From assembly GCA_023665185.1 (NCBI GenBank), contig JAMPEL010000007.1, positions 20,995-84,994 of the forward strand: 64,000 nt of DNA. The letters are read 5' to 3'. Shown piece by piece: positions 43,023 to 52,048 of this stretch. Every line of letters begins with the position of its first letter. Position 1 is the first letter of the stretch. The notes under the pieces are model-generated. The model worked only from the letters and a program-made list of their open reading frames with translations. It was not told where the DNA came from and ran no database searches. The translations under genes and the position numbers were made by a program. This DNA comes from Roseburia sp. (GTDB lineage: Bacteria > Bacteroidota > Bacteroidia > Bacteroidales > Bacteroidaceae).

Positions 43023-44351
43023 TTATTTGTTGCTGATATAGATGATACGGTTGAAAGTATATCCCTCCTTGATAGTGATGCCCTTTGTTGTCTTGCCGCT
43101 CTTAATGTCGTAGATATATACGACAGGTGCGGAGTCTTTAGGGTTCACACCGATGAATGCCTTGTTGTTGAGGATGAATGAACGCTGTGAGAACGTGCCG
43201 CTGCTGTAAGGCAGTTTCTTGCCCTCGTACTCAATTTCAGACTTCGCGTCAGTATTTAGATCAAGGATAGCATAATAGCTATTGTAATTGTCTCCCCATC
43301 CGGCTGATACAGCGTTGTCTGTGCTGCAACCTGTATGCTGAGGGTCTTGGATATACAAGAGAGCTTTATTGTTGCCAAGATAGTCGCAAGTCACAATCTT
43401 GCCCGTGTAGTCCTTGTATCCCTCGTATGTCTGGTCAAACTCGTATGCGCCGTTCTTTATTCTCAGCAAGCGTCCGTACTGGCAAGTAGACTTCTCCGCA
43501 TTCGGAATCTGACTGTTGCAGCCAATATAGAGGTTGCCGTGCTCGTCCAAGAACATCTTGTGCTGGAGCAGCTCTCCGTAGGCAGTTCCTGCCATCTGCT
43601 GTGCGCGTGTATCTCTCACCACGCTCTTTATCTTCATTGTGGTAGCATCGATGAATGCCACATAGAATCCCTCTGTGTCCTTAGCGTTGCGGAACGCGTA
43701 GATGATAGTATTGTCATTGCTGCGGTAGCGTGCCAAGCCCGATGTGCTGAAAGTACCTGCCACGATGTCGTTGTCCTCAAGAATCTTGAGATAGTCGGTG
43801 TTGGTTGCCAGTCCGAGATCACCCTCTGCCATAATGGTCAACTTGTCTCCTTCGTCTTTAAGCTTTGTCCAAAGAATCTCGCTTGAATTTCCGTTTGAGC
43901 CCATCACGAAAAACTCGCTGTCGCTGAGCCAGTCATGTGTATAGCGGCGGTCTTTGTATGTGTTTGTTCCGAAAGGACGTTCTGCGATAGTCTCTACACC
44001 GCTGTTTGTCACTTTGTATTTTCCATATCTTGCCAGTCCGAGCGGCGCGGCTTCATAGTAGTACTGACCTTTTATCATGGCTTCCGCATCCATTATCGCC
44101 GTGATGTCAACCCCTATTCCGCGGAAATCGATTATAGAGTCTTTTTCCAGAGAGTTGAGGCTTTGGATAATGTTTGAGGATGTAGAACCCATACCGGCTG
44201 CGCCGCCAACTGACACAAGAATGTCATAATGTACATCATTCACCTGTGGAATACCTTTGATAGCATCGTCATCGTCGTCGGAGCAAGCGGTGAACGAACC
44301 TCCAATAGCCAATGCTGCGAAAGCATACGCTAAAAACTTGAATTTCTTCAT
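43023..44351 (-). CDS. DUF4374 lipoprotein (XusB-like)
   Basis: The product has 442 residues; the start at 44351 (MKKFKFLAYAFAALAIGGSFTAC) gives a lipoprotein signal followed by an Asp run. The rest is a beta-propeller of the DUF4374 type: DILVSVGGAAGMGSTSSNII, KGQYYYEAAPLGLARY, GTFSTSGLARYRSNDNTIIYAF and a final IYDIKSGKTTKG. In Bacteroides, XusB is a surface lipoprotein that captures siderophores for the TonB receptor XusA. The riboswitch upstream of this operon instead suggests a corrinoid. The ligand is therefore uncertain. Confidence 0.78.
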   Translation of the reverse strand: MKKFKFLAYAFAALAIGGSFTACSDDDDDAIKGIPQVNDVHYDILVSVGGAAGMGSTSSNIIQSLNSLEKDSIIDFRGIGVDITAIMDAEAMIKGQYYYEAAPLGLARYGKYKVTNSGVETIAERPFGTNTYKDRRYTHDWLSDSEFFVMGSNGNSSEILWTKLKDEGDKLTIMAEGDLGLATNTDYLKILEDNDIVAGTFSTSGLARYRSNDNTIIYAFRNAKDTEGFYVAFIDATTMKIKSVVRDTRAQQMAGTAYGELLQHKMFLDEHGNLYIGCNSQIPNAEKSTCQYGRLLRIKNGAYEFDQTYEGYKDYTGKIVTCDYLGNNKALLYIQDPQHTGCSTDNAVSAGWGDNYNSYYAILDLNTDAKSEIEYEGKKLPYSSGTFSQRSFILNNKAFIGVNPKDSAPVVYIYDIKSGKTTKGITIKEGYTFNRIIYISNK

Positions 44352-44440
44352 ATTGTCTGTTGTATAAATAGTAAATAAATTGATTTGTCGAGATAATGCT
44401 TGTATGCAATGCCTGCATTGCTGCCGGCAGGATACGAGTC

Positions 44441-46807
44441 TTAGTGTACAAACACGCGGAACTTGCACATCACGGAGCGTCCCGGTTTCTGCAACTTATA
44501 GTTGTCGTAAGCCGTGCAGTCGAACAAGTTGTTGCATTCTACGGTGAAGTTATACCGCTCCTTCTGCCACGAGTAGGTGACGGCAGCCGAATGAAAGTTC
44601 TGTGTCGGGATGCGTGCCTTAGTGGCTAACATGCCATATCCTTCCCATGTGAGGAAGAACCAGTGTACGTATTGGTAGTTGTAGTTGAATCTCACACGGT
44701 CTTCCTTGTTGAACACACCGTATTTGGTCAGAGTCAGGTCGGCATTTCCAAAAAGCCACGGCTTGTTAGGCACTTTGTTCTTGTAAGTGACCGAAGGCTT
44801 GCCATCCTCCTTGAATCTGTTCTGGTCGCGTGCGTCCTGATAGCTGCAATTGGCTGATGCCTGAAGCCAATTGCCCCAGTTGTAGCGCACTTCGCCCTCA
44901 AGTCCCTTCATTGTCACGTTCGACACATTGTCGTACTGCCCTGTGCCTTCCGACTCAGAGATAATGAAATGTATATAGTCTTCCACTTTGCGGTAGAACG
45001 CGCCACCCTCGTAGTACAGGCTGTGCTTGTCGTTGAAACGGACAGTTCCGAAGAATCCGGCATTGATGTTGTGGCTCTTTTCCGGTTCAAGGGCAAGATT
45101 TGGGTAGACTGTCGAGCCGTTGCCCAACAACTCTCTTGCCAGCGGAAGGCGCACAGTGCGCTCGTATGACGCTTTCAGCGCGAAAGGCTCACAGAATGAG
45201 ATACGTGTGCCAACACCGCCGCCAAGATTGTTCTTGGTGGTTGTCTCAGGAATGTTGGCAGAGTTCGTAATCCAATAAAGGTCGTTCTGCTCCACATGCA
45301 CATGGTTGAGATAGTCTTTCAGGAACGCCACATTAGAAATTTTCCCATTCAAGAGCAACTGGTTATACGACAATCCGAATATGTGCTTTGCCAGTACGTC
45401 ATTCGACGGCACAAACTCCTCATCCTCTCCCAAGTCGTCCGTGCGGTTGTTGCCGGTACGGTTCAACATATAGTTGAGATTGAGCGAGTTTTTCGCATCT
45501 ATACTATAGTTGAAGTTTGCCCTTACAACAGTCAGCGGACGCTTGTAGCGGCGCATCTGTCTCGCCCGTCCCGTGATTTCATTGCGCGAGGTCGGAGTCC
45601 ATGTCCCGTCCCAAGTGTATTGTCTGTATGCTGTGTCAATAGTAACCGAGTTGTCCCAAGTGTGCGAGGCAAGGACATTTGCCGACAGGTTCTTGATAAG
45701 GAAGTCGTTTTTCTTGTAGCGCATCTGCAAGTTCCATGCGTGCTGTTGCCGCTCTGCGTCTCCATATACAATGTTCTGCACAGAACCCGTTTGCAGTTCC
45801 TTGTCGGTCTTGGTGTAGGACACGGACATGGTCAGCAAGTCTGCCCACGATTTGCGCTCCACCCCAACCTCCATCTGTGCGATAATCGAACGATAGTCAT
45901 CGTGGAAGCGTTTCCTCTCAGCAGACACATACTTGTCGCTTTCCTCATCCCATACCTCCACATCCTTCACCTTATAGTCGTTCTTTGAGTAGCTGTAACC
46001 CAATGTAGGCCGGAAGAACACCCCCGACTCAGGCAACTGATACTGTCCTCTGAAGTCTGCCACATACGTATGGAAAGAGCCTGCGCTGACCGAGGCGTCC
46101 AGAAAATTCTTGTTTTCTTTTTTCGTGATGATATTGATGGCACCGCCAAGCGCGTCAGCTCCCAGTTCGGCAGGCACCACACCTTTGTATATTTCGATGC
46201 GGTCGATGGCATTGACCGGAAAATTGTCGAGCGACACGTTGTCGCCCATTGTGCTCATCGGCACACCATCGACAAAATAGCGCACGGAGTTGCCCGACAT
46301 GCCGTTGAGCGACAACTCGAAGTCAGAACCGAGACCGCCTTCGTTGCGTATCTTCACTCCTGTGGCATGATTGATGATGTCCCTCACGTTTGTGACCGAA
46401 TTGGCAATCTCTTTAATGTCTATCGCGTCAATGCTGTACACGCTTTCGCGCAGCTGCTGCACCTTACTCTTTCCGAATACCGACACGGAACTGATGCTCA
46501 CGGCTGTTTCTTTCAGCGTGAAGTTCACCGTCTTGTCCTTGTCAGCCACCACCGTTTTGCTTTGCTGCTCATACCCGATGAAGGAAGTGGAAAGCGTATG
46601 CTTGCCTTTAGGCACTTCCAGCCGATAAAATCCTTTTTCGTTGGTATAAGTGCCTTTCGATGTCTGGCTGACAGCCACAGCCACCTGAGCCAGCGGTTCT
46701 CCGTGGCTGTCCGTTATCTTTCCGTCAATGACGACTGACTGTTGTGCAGATACCGCGAGGGGCAGAAGCAGGATAAATGAGAAGAAAATTCGTACCGTAT
46801 GTATCAT
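44441..46807 (-). CDS. TonB-dependent outer membrane receptor
   Basis: The product has 788 residues. A signal peptide is followed by a carboxypeptidase-regulatory-like domain (about 25-100; VVIDGKITDSHGEPLAQVAVAV), a plug (about 110-225; IINHATGVKIRNEGGLGSDFELSLNG, VPAELGADALGGAINIITKK) and a 22-strand barrel ending in a terminal aromatic pattern (VMCKFRVFVH). It imports a scarce ligand with TonB energy. It lies directly downstream of a cobalamin riboswitch and upstream of DUF4374 and PepSY genes, giving two competing predictions for the ligand: corrinoid or siderophore. Confidence 0.9.
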   Translation of the reverse strand: MIHTVRIFFSFILLLPLAVSAQQSVVIDGKITDSHGEPLAQVAVAVSQTSKGTYTNEKGFYRLEVPKGKHTLSTSFIGYEQQSKTVVADKDKTVNFTLKETAVSISSVSVFGKSKVQQLRESVYSIDAIDIKEIANSVTNVRDIINHATGVKIRNEGGLGSDFELSLNGMSGNSVRYFVDGVPMSTMGDNVSLDNFPVNAIDRIEIYKGVVPAELGADALGGAINIITKKENKNFLDASVSAGSFHTYVADFRGQYQLPESGVFFRPTLGYSYSKNDYKVKDVEVWDEESDKYVSAERKRFHDDYRSIIAQMEVGVERKSWADLLTMSVSYTKTDKELQTGSVQNIVYGDAERQQHAWNLQMRYKKNDFLIKNLSANVLASHTWDNSVTIDTAYRQYTWDGTWTPTSRNEITGRARQMRRYKRPLTVVRANFNYSIDAKNSLNLNYMLNRTGNNRTDDLGEDEEFVPSNDVLAKHIFGLSYNQLLLNGKISNVAFLKDYLNHVHVEQNDLYWITNSANIPETTTKNNLGGGVGTRISFCEPFALKASYERTVRLPLARELLGNGSTVYPNLALEPEKSHNINAGFFGTVRFNDKHSLYYEGGAFYRKVEDYIHFIISESEGTGQYDNVSNVTMKGLEGEVRYNWGNWLQASANCSYQDARDQNRFKEDGKPSVTYKNKVPNKPWLFGNADLTLTKYGVFNKEDRVRFNYNYQYVHWFFLTWEGYGMLATKARIPTQNFHSAAVTYSWQKERYNFTVECNNLFDCTAYDNYKLQKPGRSVMCKFRVFVH

Positions 46808-46944
46808 GAATATTATTGTTTTGTATTTGCCTCCGGTACAAAAAGCATAGAATATTCATGACGACATATGACGGACAATGCTTGTTGTGCCCGTCAATAC
46901 TCTACTGCTTTATTACCCGAAAGCATTCGATAAGAAAAGAAGGA

Positions 46945-47152
46945 TATGGCAGGTCTTCTGACTTGTTCCGTTGTGAGGATACCTTCCCATTTTTCCCAAA
47001 GCCGTCATGGCGCGGCGGCTTGTTGAAAAACAGTGGCTTGCTTGTCCTGCAACTTGGTGTGGAACTTACAGCAGCGGGTCTGTTCAGGCCTTTCACCTGA
47101 TTCCCTTTTAATCGTTCCGCCTGTCGTTAAAAACATGGCGGTCAGAACCATT
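46945..47152 (-). ncRNA. Cobalamin riboswitch
   Basis: On the minus strand the order of conserved blocks is GGGAATCAGGTGAAA, then CCCGCTGCTGT, AGCCACTG (complement of 47031-47037), GGGAAGG and the 3' signature AGTCAGAAGACCTGCC (46963-46948). These are the core elements of the adenosyl- or methylcobalamin aptamer, in the right order and spacing. A -7 box TACTTTTG lies just upstream (47168-47161). It controls the TonB receptor operon that starts at 46807. Confidence 0.88.
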
Positions 47153-47399
47153 CTTCGCTGCAAAAGTACTACTATTTATTCTATTAGTGAAATAAAAGTG
47201 CAAGAAAATGGTTTTCTCCGGATTTGTTTATAATGCGCAGTTCTTTGTTTTGATATAATAAGGAAGGCAAACTGATAGTGTCAATATAGAAATGAATTGT
47301 TTTTATTTTGACAGAATAGAAATAATCCATACTTTTGTCTGGCTTATAACAAAATAGAAAGGAGTAATAGGCAGGAACGGACTTTAAAATACTTGTATC

Positions 47400-48410
47400 A
47401 TGCAAAGACATATTATAGTGCTTGTAGTGGCATTGTTGTATCATGCGACAATGGCTTTGGGAGCAGAACATATAACGATTTTTGAAGGCCCTAAAAGGAT
47501 TGAGAGTTGGGAGATTGTCAATATTGGCGCCATAGAGTTTCAGAAACTGGAGATAGGAGATACTGTATATGTTTTCACTAAGGATCTTGGTTCCAATGCC
47601 TCTGCCGCATTCCAGAATCACGAATGGAAAAGCATAGATGAGGGAGTGATAAACGGGCAGATTATAACCGGAGACTTCGAGATGATTGTGAACAACAAAA
47701 AGCGGCTTGATGAATTGAAGAATTACGGTCTGAAATTCACCGGATGCCGCTTGACTGTGGATAAGGTGGTGATAAAAAAGCATGATGACAATCAACTTGA
47801 TTTATTAAAAGCGATAGGAGTGTTTATGGTGGCGATGTGCCTGTTGTCGTCAGTATTTCTGTTATACAGCTATCGTAAATTGAAAAAGGCAAATCATGCG
47901 TTGTATCTACGGACAATTGAGGACTTGGCGCAATATGACAGGGAACGTGGCCTGCGTTCCAATTATGAGGGACAAATTGCCGCTTTGAAAGAAATTATCC
48001 AGAATAACGGCGAGATGAGGAAAAAATACCAGAACAACCGTATGGATGATGAGAAGAAAGCCGTTATAGCCAGACAAATATTGGACATTATGGAAAATGT
48101 GGAGCAGATTTGCCGTCAGGAAATGAGTCTGAATTATCTGGCTGAGTTGATAGGCTTCAATTATAAAGATGTGTCTCAGGTCATCAATGAGACTTTCAAT
48201 TGCAATTTCAATGTGTTGTTGAACGGTTATCGCATTAAGGAGGCTTGTCGCAGATTAAGCAACCGCAAACAATACGGCAATCTGACCATAGAGGCTGTCT
48301 GCGAGAGTGTGGGCTTCAAATCGCGCTCTACTTTCATATCCACTTTCAAAAAGGTGACAGGACTTACCCCTTCTGAGTTTCTTTCCTCTGTGCGAGAACA
48401 GGAAAGATGA
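47400..48410 (+). CDS. Membrane-anchored AraC-type regulator
   Basis: The product has 336 residues. A signal segment, a small periplasmic domain (about 20-135) and one membrane helix (AIGVFMVAMCLLSSVFLLYSY, about 140-160) precede a helical linker and a C-terminal AraC double helix-turn-helix (LNYLAELIGFNYKDVSQVINETFNCNFNVLLNGYRI; ICESVGFKSRSTFISTFKKVTGLTPSEF-type). The layout parallels the large regulator at 16317 but with a small sensor. Its target may be the divergent TonB operon or the glycosidase operon downstream. Confidence 0.82.
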   Translation: MQRHIIVLVVALLYHATMALGAEHITIFEGPKRIESWEIVNIGAIEFQKLEIGDTVYVFTKDLGSNASAAFQNHEWKSIDEGVINGQIITGDFEMIVNNKKRLDELKNYGLKFTGCRLTVDKVVIKKHDDNQLDLLKAIGVFMVAMCLLSSVFLLYSYRKLKKANHALYLRTIEDLAQYDRERGLRSNYEGQIAALKEIIQNNGEMRKKYQNNRMDDEKKAVIARQILDIMENVEQICRQEMSLNYLAELIGFNYKDVSQVINETFNCNFNVLLNGYRIKEACRRLSNRKQYGNLTIEAVCESVGFKSRSTFISTFKKVTGLTPSEFLSSVREQER

Positions 48411-48487
48411 GAAAAACGGGGATTTCCATACCACAAATCTCCTTAGAAGTATGGTTCATCCGACATTTCAAGTGACAGGTTTGTATA

Positions 48488-48576
48488 GAGGTGAGTTTTA
48501 GTGTAGGTGATGTTTCGCTGAAAAATTCGACAGGCTGATGACTTTGTGTAAATATGCTCTTGACGGAGGAGTCTGT
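48488..48576 (+). repeat. Remnant of a MITE-like element with flanking repeat
   Basis: The segment 48493-48560 (TAGGTGATGTTTCGCTGA ... AATATGCTCTTGAC) recurs at 63731-63790, where the MITE-like element follows. Here it runs directly into GACGGAGGAGTCTGT (48562-48576), the right end of that element, so most of the element has been lost. Confidence 0.6.
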
Positions 48577-48610
48577 CCCAAAAGTCAATAAAAATCAGAA
48601 TATCCCTGAC

Positions 48611-49170
48611 AATTTGATATGTTAAAACCAAACTCCGTAGAATCGCCTCAAAATGAACCAAAGCTTGCCGAGGTTACAAAAACGCGATTCTACGGAGGGT
48701 TTTGAGTCTTGAATTTCAAGTGGACAAACAGAACAATCCGACCGACTAAAAGATTCATAAAATCAAGCAGAAATGTGCCAATTCCGCCCAAAAGCCCAAC
48801 AAAATCCAAAATTACAAGGTGCTGAAAATTTTTTTACAAGGCGCACCGATTTTTTGCACAAGGTGCTGAAAAAAAATTTTCAAGGTGAACGAATTTTTCT
48901 CAGCCCTTTTTTCGGGCCAAAATCGGGCATTTTTCAAAATCATCTCCTCAAAAAGAAGGAAACCGGCTTTTCCATGCTCCGAAAAACAAAAATGGATTTT
49001 AAACCCGAGAAATGACAGTTTTGAGGACGAAATTTCATAACTCGCTGATTATCAGCATTCCCTATTTTGACTTGAACCCTTAGTTTTTGGGCTAAAACTG
49101 CATGTTTCTCGCCAAAAACATATCTAACTGATTATCAATTACTTACTAATAAATCTCCGAAAAATCAACT
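48611..49170 (-). repeat. 560-bp intergenic repeat, copy 4 (inverted)
   Basis: The hairpin end is to the left with a perfect 14-bp stem (48633-48646 and 48684-48697). Heptamers CAAGGTG or CAAGGCG start at 48815, 48837, 48859 and 48881, again exactly 22 bp apart. The GCCC/GGGC hairpin near 48902 and two TGATTATCA motifs (around 49044 and 49130) follow. No gene is seen between here and 49643. Confidence 0.87.
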
Positions 49171-49507
49171 ACCAATCAGATTACGACAATGAGGGGAAAC
49201 GTTAAAAAAGCGTCTTCCCCCCAAGTGACATAATGTCAAAAACCTCTTGTCCGCATACTGCTGTCCGGCAGAATATGCGCGACAGAAGGATTCGGAACTA
49301 TGCGGCCTTCATTATATATTAAGGTATGGACAAGGGACACAAAGAATGCGGGAAAAGTACGGCATTTTTTCAGGTGGAGACTGTACCCATAGTGTGATTG
49401 CCATTCTCACTCGAAATGTCGGATGAGCCATAAATATTCAGAAGACGGAAACTCGTGGATTCTGTCAGCTAATGTCGAATACTTTCTGTTGCTGAAACAC
49501 TGTGATT

Positions 49508-49533
49508 ATGTCGTAAATCATGATTTGCGACAT
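49508..49533. promoter_or_regulatory. 26-bp palindrome upstream of the xyloglucan operon
   Basis: The left half ATGTCGTAAATCA and right half TGATTTGCGACAT are complementary except for one T/G position. The site lies 42 nt upstream of the -7 box at 49575, a good position for an activator or repressor of the glycosidase operon. Confidence 0.6.
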
Positions 49534-49574
49534 ATACGGCAAATTCTTATATTCCAGTTTTTCCATTTTAATTA

Positions 49575-49582
49575 TAATTTTG
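49575..49582 (+). promoter_or_regulatory. -7 box of the xyloglucan operon
   Basis: TAATTTTG lies 61 nt upstream of the GH3 start at 49644. No strong -33 element is visible, which fits an activator-dependent promoter. Confidence 0.5.
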
Positions 49583-49643
49583 CGGGAAAAGAGGACGCAG
49601 CGGAATCTGCACGATATTGAGAAATATAAACTTAATGTATAAT

Positions 49644-52010
49644 ATGGAAATAAGAAACATCAAGCTTTTCGTTTGTGGAGCATGTATGAGCATGGCTGTC
49701 ATGGCTCATGAGACTCATGATGTGCAACCGGCAATACCTTACGATGCGGAACTGGAAAAAGAAGTGGAACAAACTCTTTCAAGACTCACTCTTGACGAGA
49801 AAATCGGGCAGATGTGTGAGCTTACCATCGATGTAGTTACCGACATGTCAAGCAAGGATATATGCCGACTGGATGAAGAGAAGATGAACAAAGTATTCAA
49901 CACCTACAAAGTTGGATCTATATTGAATGTGCCGCTTAGTATAGCTCAGACCCCGGACACATGGTGCAGGTTGATAAGGGAGCTTAACCTGAAATCCATG
50001 GCAGTATCGAAAGGCATTCCGCAAATTTACGGGGTTGACCAGATACACGGAGCGTCTTATTCGTGGGGAGCCACACTCTTTCCTCAAGAAATAGGACAGG
50101 CGGCATCTTTCAACAGGAATATACCGAGACGGGTATCAGAGATTGCCGCATATGAGAGCAGAGCATGTCTGATTCCCTGGGTATATTCTCCGACAATGGA
50201 TCTTGGAAGACAACCCTTGTGGAGCCGGATGTGGGAAAGCTATGGAGAGGACGCTTATCTTAGTGCGGAAATGGCGGTACAGGCAGTGCGTGGCTATCAG
50301 GGATGTGAGCCAAACCATATTGGGACATATAATGTGGCGGCTTGTTTGAAGCACTATATGGCATACGGTGTTCCGGCAAGCGGAAAAGACCGTACTCCCA
50401 GTTATGTTGCAGCAGCTGACTTAAGAGAAAAGTTCTTTGAACCGTTTCGTGCCGCGATTCGTGCCGGCGCGCTTTCTGTCATGGTCAGTTCAGGTGTGAA
50501 CAATGGCGTTCCTTTCCATGCCAATAGGGAGATGCTTACTGTCTGGCTCAAAGAACAGCTTAATTGGGACGGGATGATTGTGACAGATTGGGCGGATATT
50601 AATAACCTGTGTTTGCGCGACCATGTGGCTTCAACTAAAAAAGAGGCAATAGAAATGGCTGTAAATGCCGGTATAGATATGAGCATGGTGCCTTATGAGG
50701 CAGAGTTCTGCGACTTGTTGCGCGAGCTGGTGGAGGAAGGCCGTGTCCCGATGGAACGTATTGATGATGCCGTGCGCCGCATTTTACGTCTGAAACTGCG
50801 TATCGGTCTACATGACAGAGACTCTTGGGACTTGACACCGAAACAGATGAAGAAAAAGTTCAAGGACTTCGGGAGCGACAAATTTGCCGCAGAAGCTACA
50901 AGAATGGCGGAAGAGTGCATGGTGTTGCTTAAAAACGACAATCACATATTACCGTTAAAGGAAGGAACCCGTATATTAATGTGCGGACCTAATGCGGACA
51001 ATATGCGTAGCATGAACGGCGGCTGGAGTTATACGTGGCAGGGAGACAGGACGAATGAAGTATGTGCGGAAATAGGGAAATATAACACCTTTTATGCAGC
51101 CATGCGCAAAAGGTTTGGAGAGCAGAATGTGGTTTTATGTGAAGGAGTGAAATGGGACTCTGGAAACTGGCAGAAAGAGAAAGAGGAGGATTTCCAGTCT
51201 GTAAAGGAAACACTGGACAATGTAGATGTGGCAGTAATTGTTGTTGGTGAGAATTCTTATTGCGAGACACCAGGAAACATAACAGACCTCACGCTGAGCC
51301 GGAAACAACGAATGCTTGTTGAGGCATTGGCAGAAAAAGGAAAACCTTTGGTGCTTGTATTGAACGAGGGAAGACCTCGAATCATCAGTGATATAGAGCC
51401 ATTGGCAAAAGCTATTGTCCACACATTCTTACCGGGCAATTACGGCGGTGATGCTTTGGCACGGTTGATGGCAGGCGATACGGACTTCAGCGGACGGATG
51501 CCGTACACTTATCCGCGTACAACCGGAAGTATTGCCACATACGACTATAAGCCTTGTGAGAATATGGGGCAGATGGATGGAAACTATAATTATGATGCCG
51601 TAATGGATGTGCAATATCCGTTTGGATACGGGTTGTCTTATACAACATTCGCTTATTCTAACTTAATGGTAGACAAGGACAGTTTTACAGCCACTGATAC
51701 ATTGACATTCAGTGTGGATGTAACAAATACAGGAGACAGACGGGGTAAAGAGGCTGTACTGCTCTTTGTCAGCGACCTTGTAGCAAGTACGACACCGGAT
51801 ACACGCAGACTTCGGGCTTTTGAGAAAGTGGAACTGGAATCAGGCGAAACGAAAAATGTAAAATTGAAATTGGCTGGTGCGGATCTCGCATTTGTCGGTA
51901 ACGATAATCGCTGGAGATTAGAAGCAGGCAATTTCAGAGCGTGTGTATGCGGGCAGTCAGTAATGGTCAAGTGTAGTGAGACGCATATATGGCAAAACCC
52001 TAACAAGTAA
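49644..52010 (+). CDS. Glycoside hydrolase family 3 beta-glucosidase-like enzyme
   Basis: The product has 788 residues from the ATG at 49644; ATG 49635 would add MYN. A signal peptide (IKLFVCGACMSMAVMA) is followed by the GH3 N-terminal barrel with IYGVDQIHGASY, and the nucleophile Asp315 in GMIVTDWADINN. Then come the GH3 C-terminal domain (LMCGPNADNM ... GENSYCETPGN) and a fibronectin-III-like end (FSVDVTNTGDRRGKEAVLLF). In a cluster with GH74, GH31 and GH2 its likely task is hydrolysis of the glucan backbone of xyloglucan oligosaccharides. First gene of a four-gene operon. Confidence 0.9.
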   Translation: MEIRNIKLFVCGACMSMAVMAHETHDVQPAIPYDAELEKEVEQTLSRLTLDEKIGQMCELTIDVVTDMSSKDICRLDEEKMNKVFNTYKVGSILNVPLSIAQTPDTWCRLIRELNLKSMAVSKGIPQIYGVDQIHGASYSWGATLFPQEIGQAASFNRNIPRRVSEIAAYESRACLIPWVYSPTMDLGRQPLWSRMWESYGEDAYLSAEMAVQAVRGYQGCEPNHIGTYNVAACLKHYMAYGVPASGKDRTPSYVAAADLREKFFEPFRAAIRAGALSVMVSSGVNNGVPFHANREMLTVWLKEQLNWDGMIVTDWADINNLCLRDHVASTKKEAIEMAVNAGIDMSMVPYEAEFCDLLRELVEEGRVPMERIDDAVRRILRLKLRIGLHDRDSWDLTPKQMKKKFKDFGSDKFAAEATRMAEECMVLLKNDNHILPLKEGTRILMCGPNADNMRSMNGGWSYTWQGDRTNEVCAEIGKYNTFYAAMRKRFGEQNVVLCEGVKWDSGNWQKEKEEDFQSVKETLDNVDVAVIVVGENSYCETPGNITDLTLSRKQRMLVEALAEKGKPLVLVLNEGRPRIISDIEPLAKAIVHTFLPGNYGGDALARLMAGDTDFSGRMPYTYPRTTGSIATYDYKPCENMGQMDGNYNYDAVMDVQYPFGYGLSYTTFAYSNLMVDKDSFTATDTLTFSVDVTNTGDRRGKEAVLLFVSDLVASTTPDTRRLRAFEKVELESGETKNVKLKLAGADLAFVGNDNRWRLEAGNFRACVCGQSVMVKCSETHIWQNPNK

Positions 52011-52048
52011 TCTTTCAATGTGAATAATGGAATAAAAACAGGTTGTTT

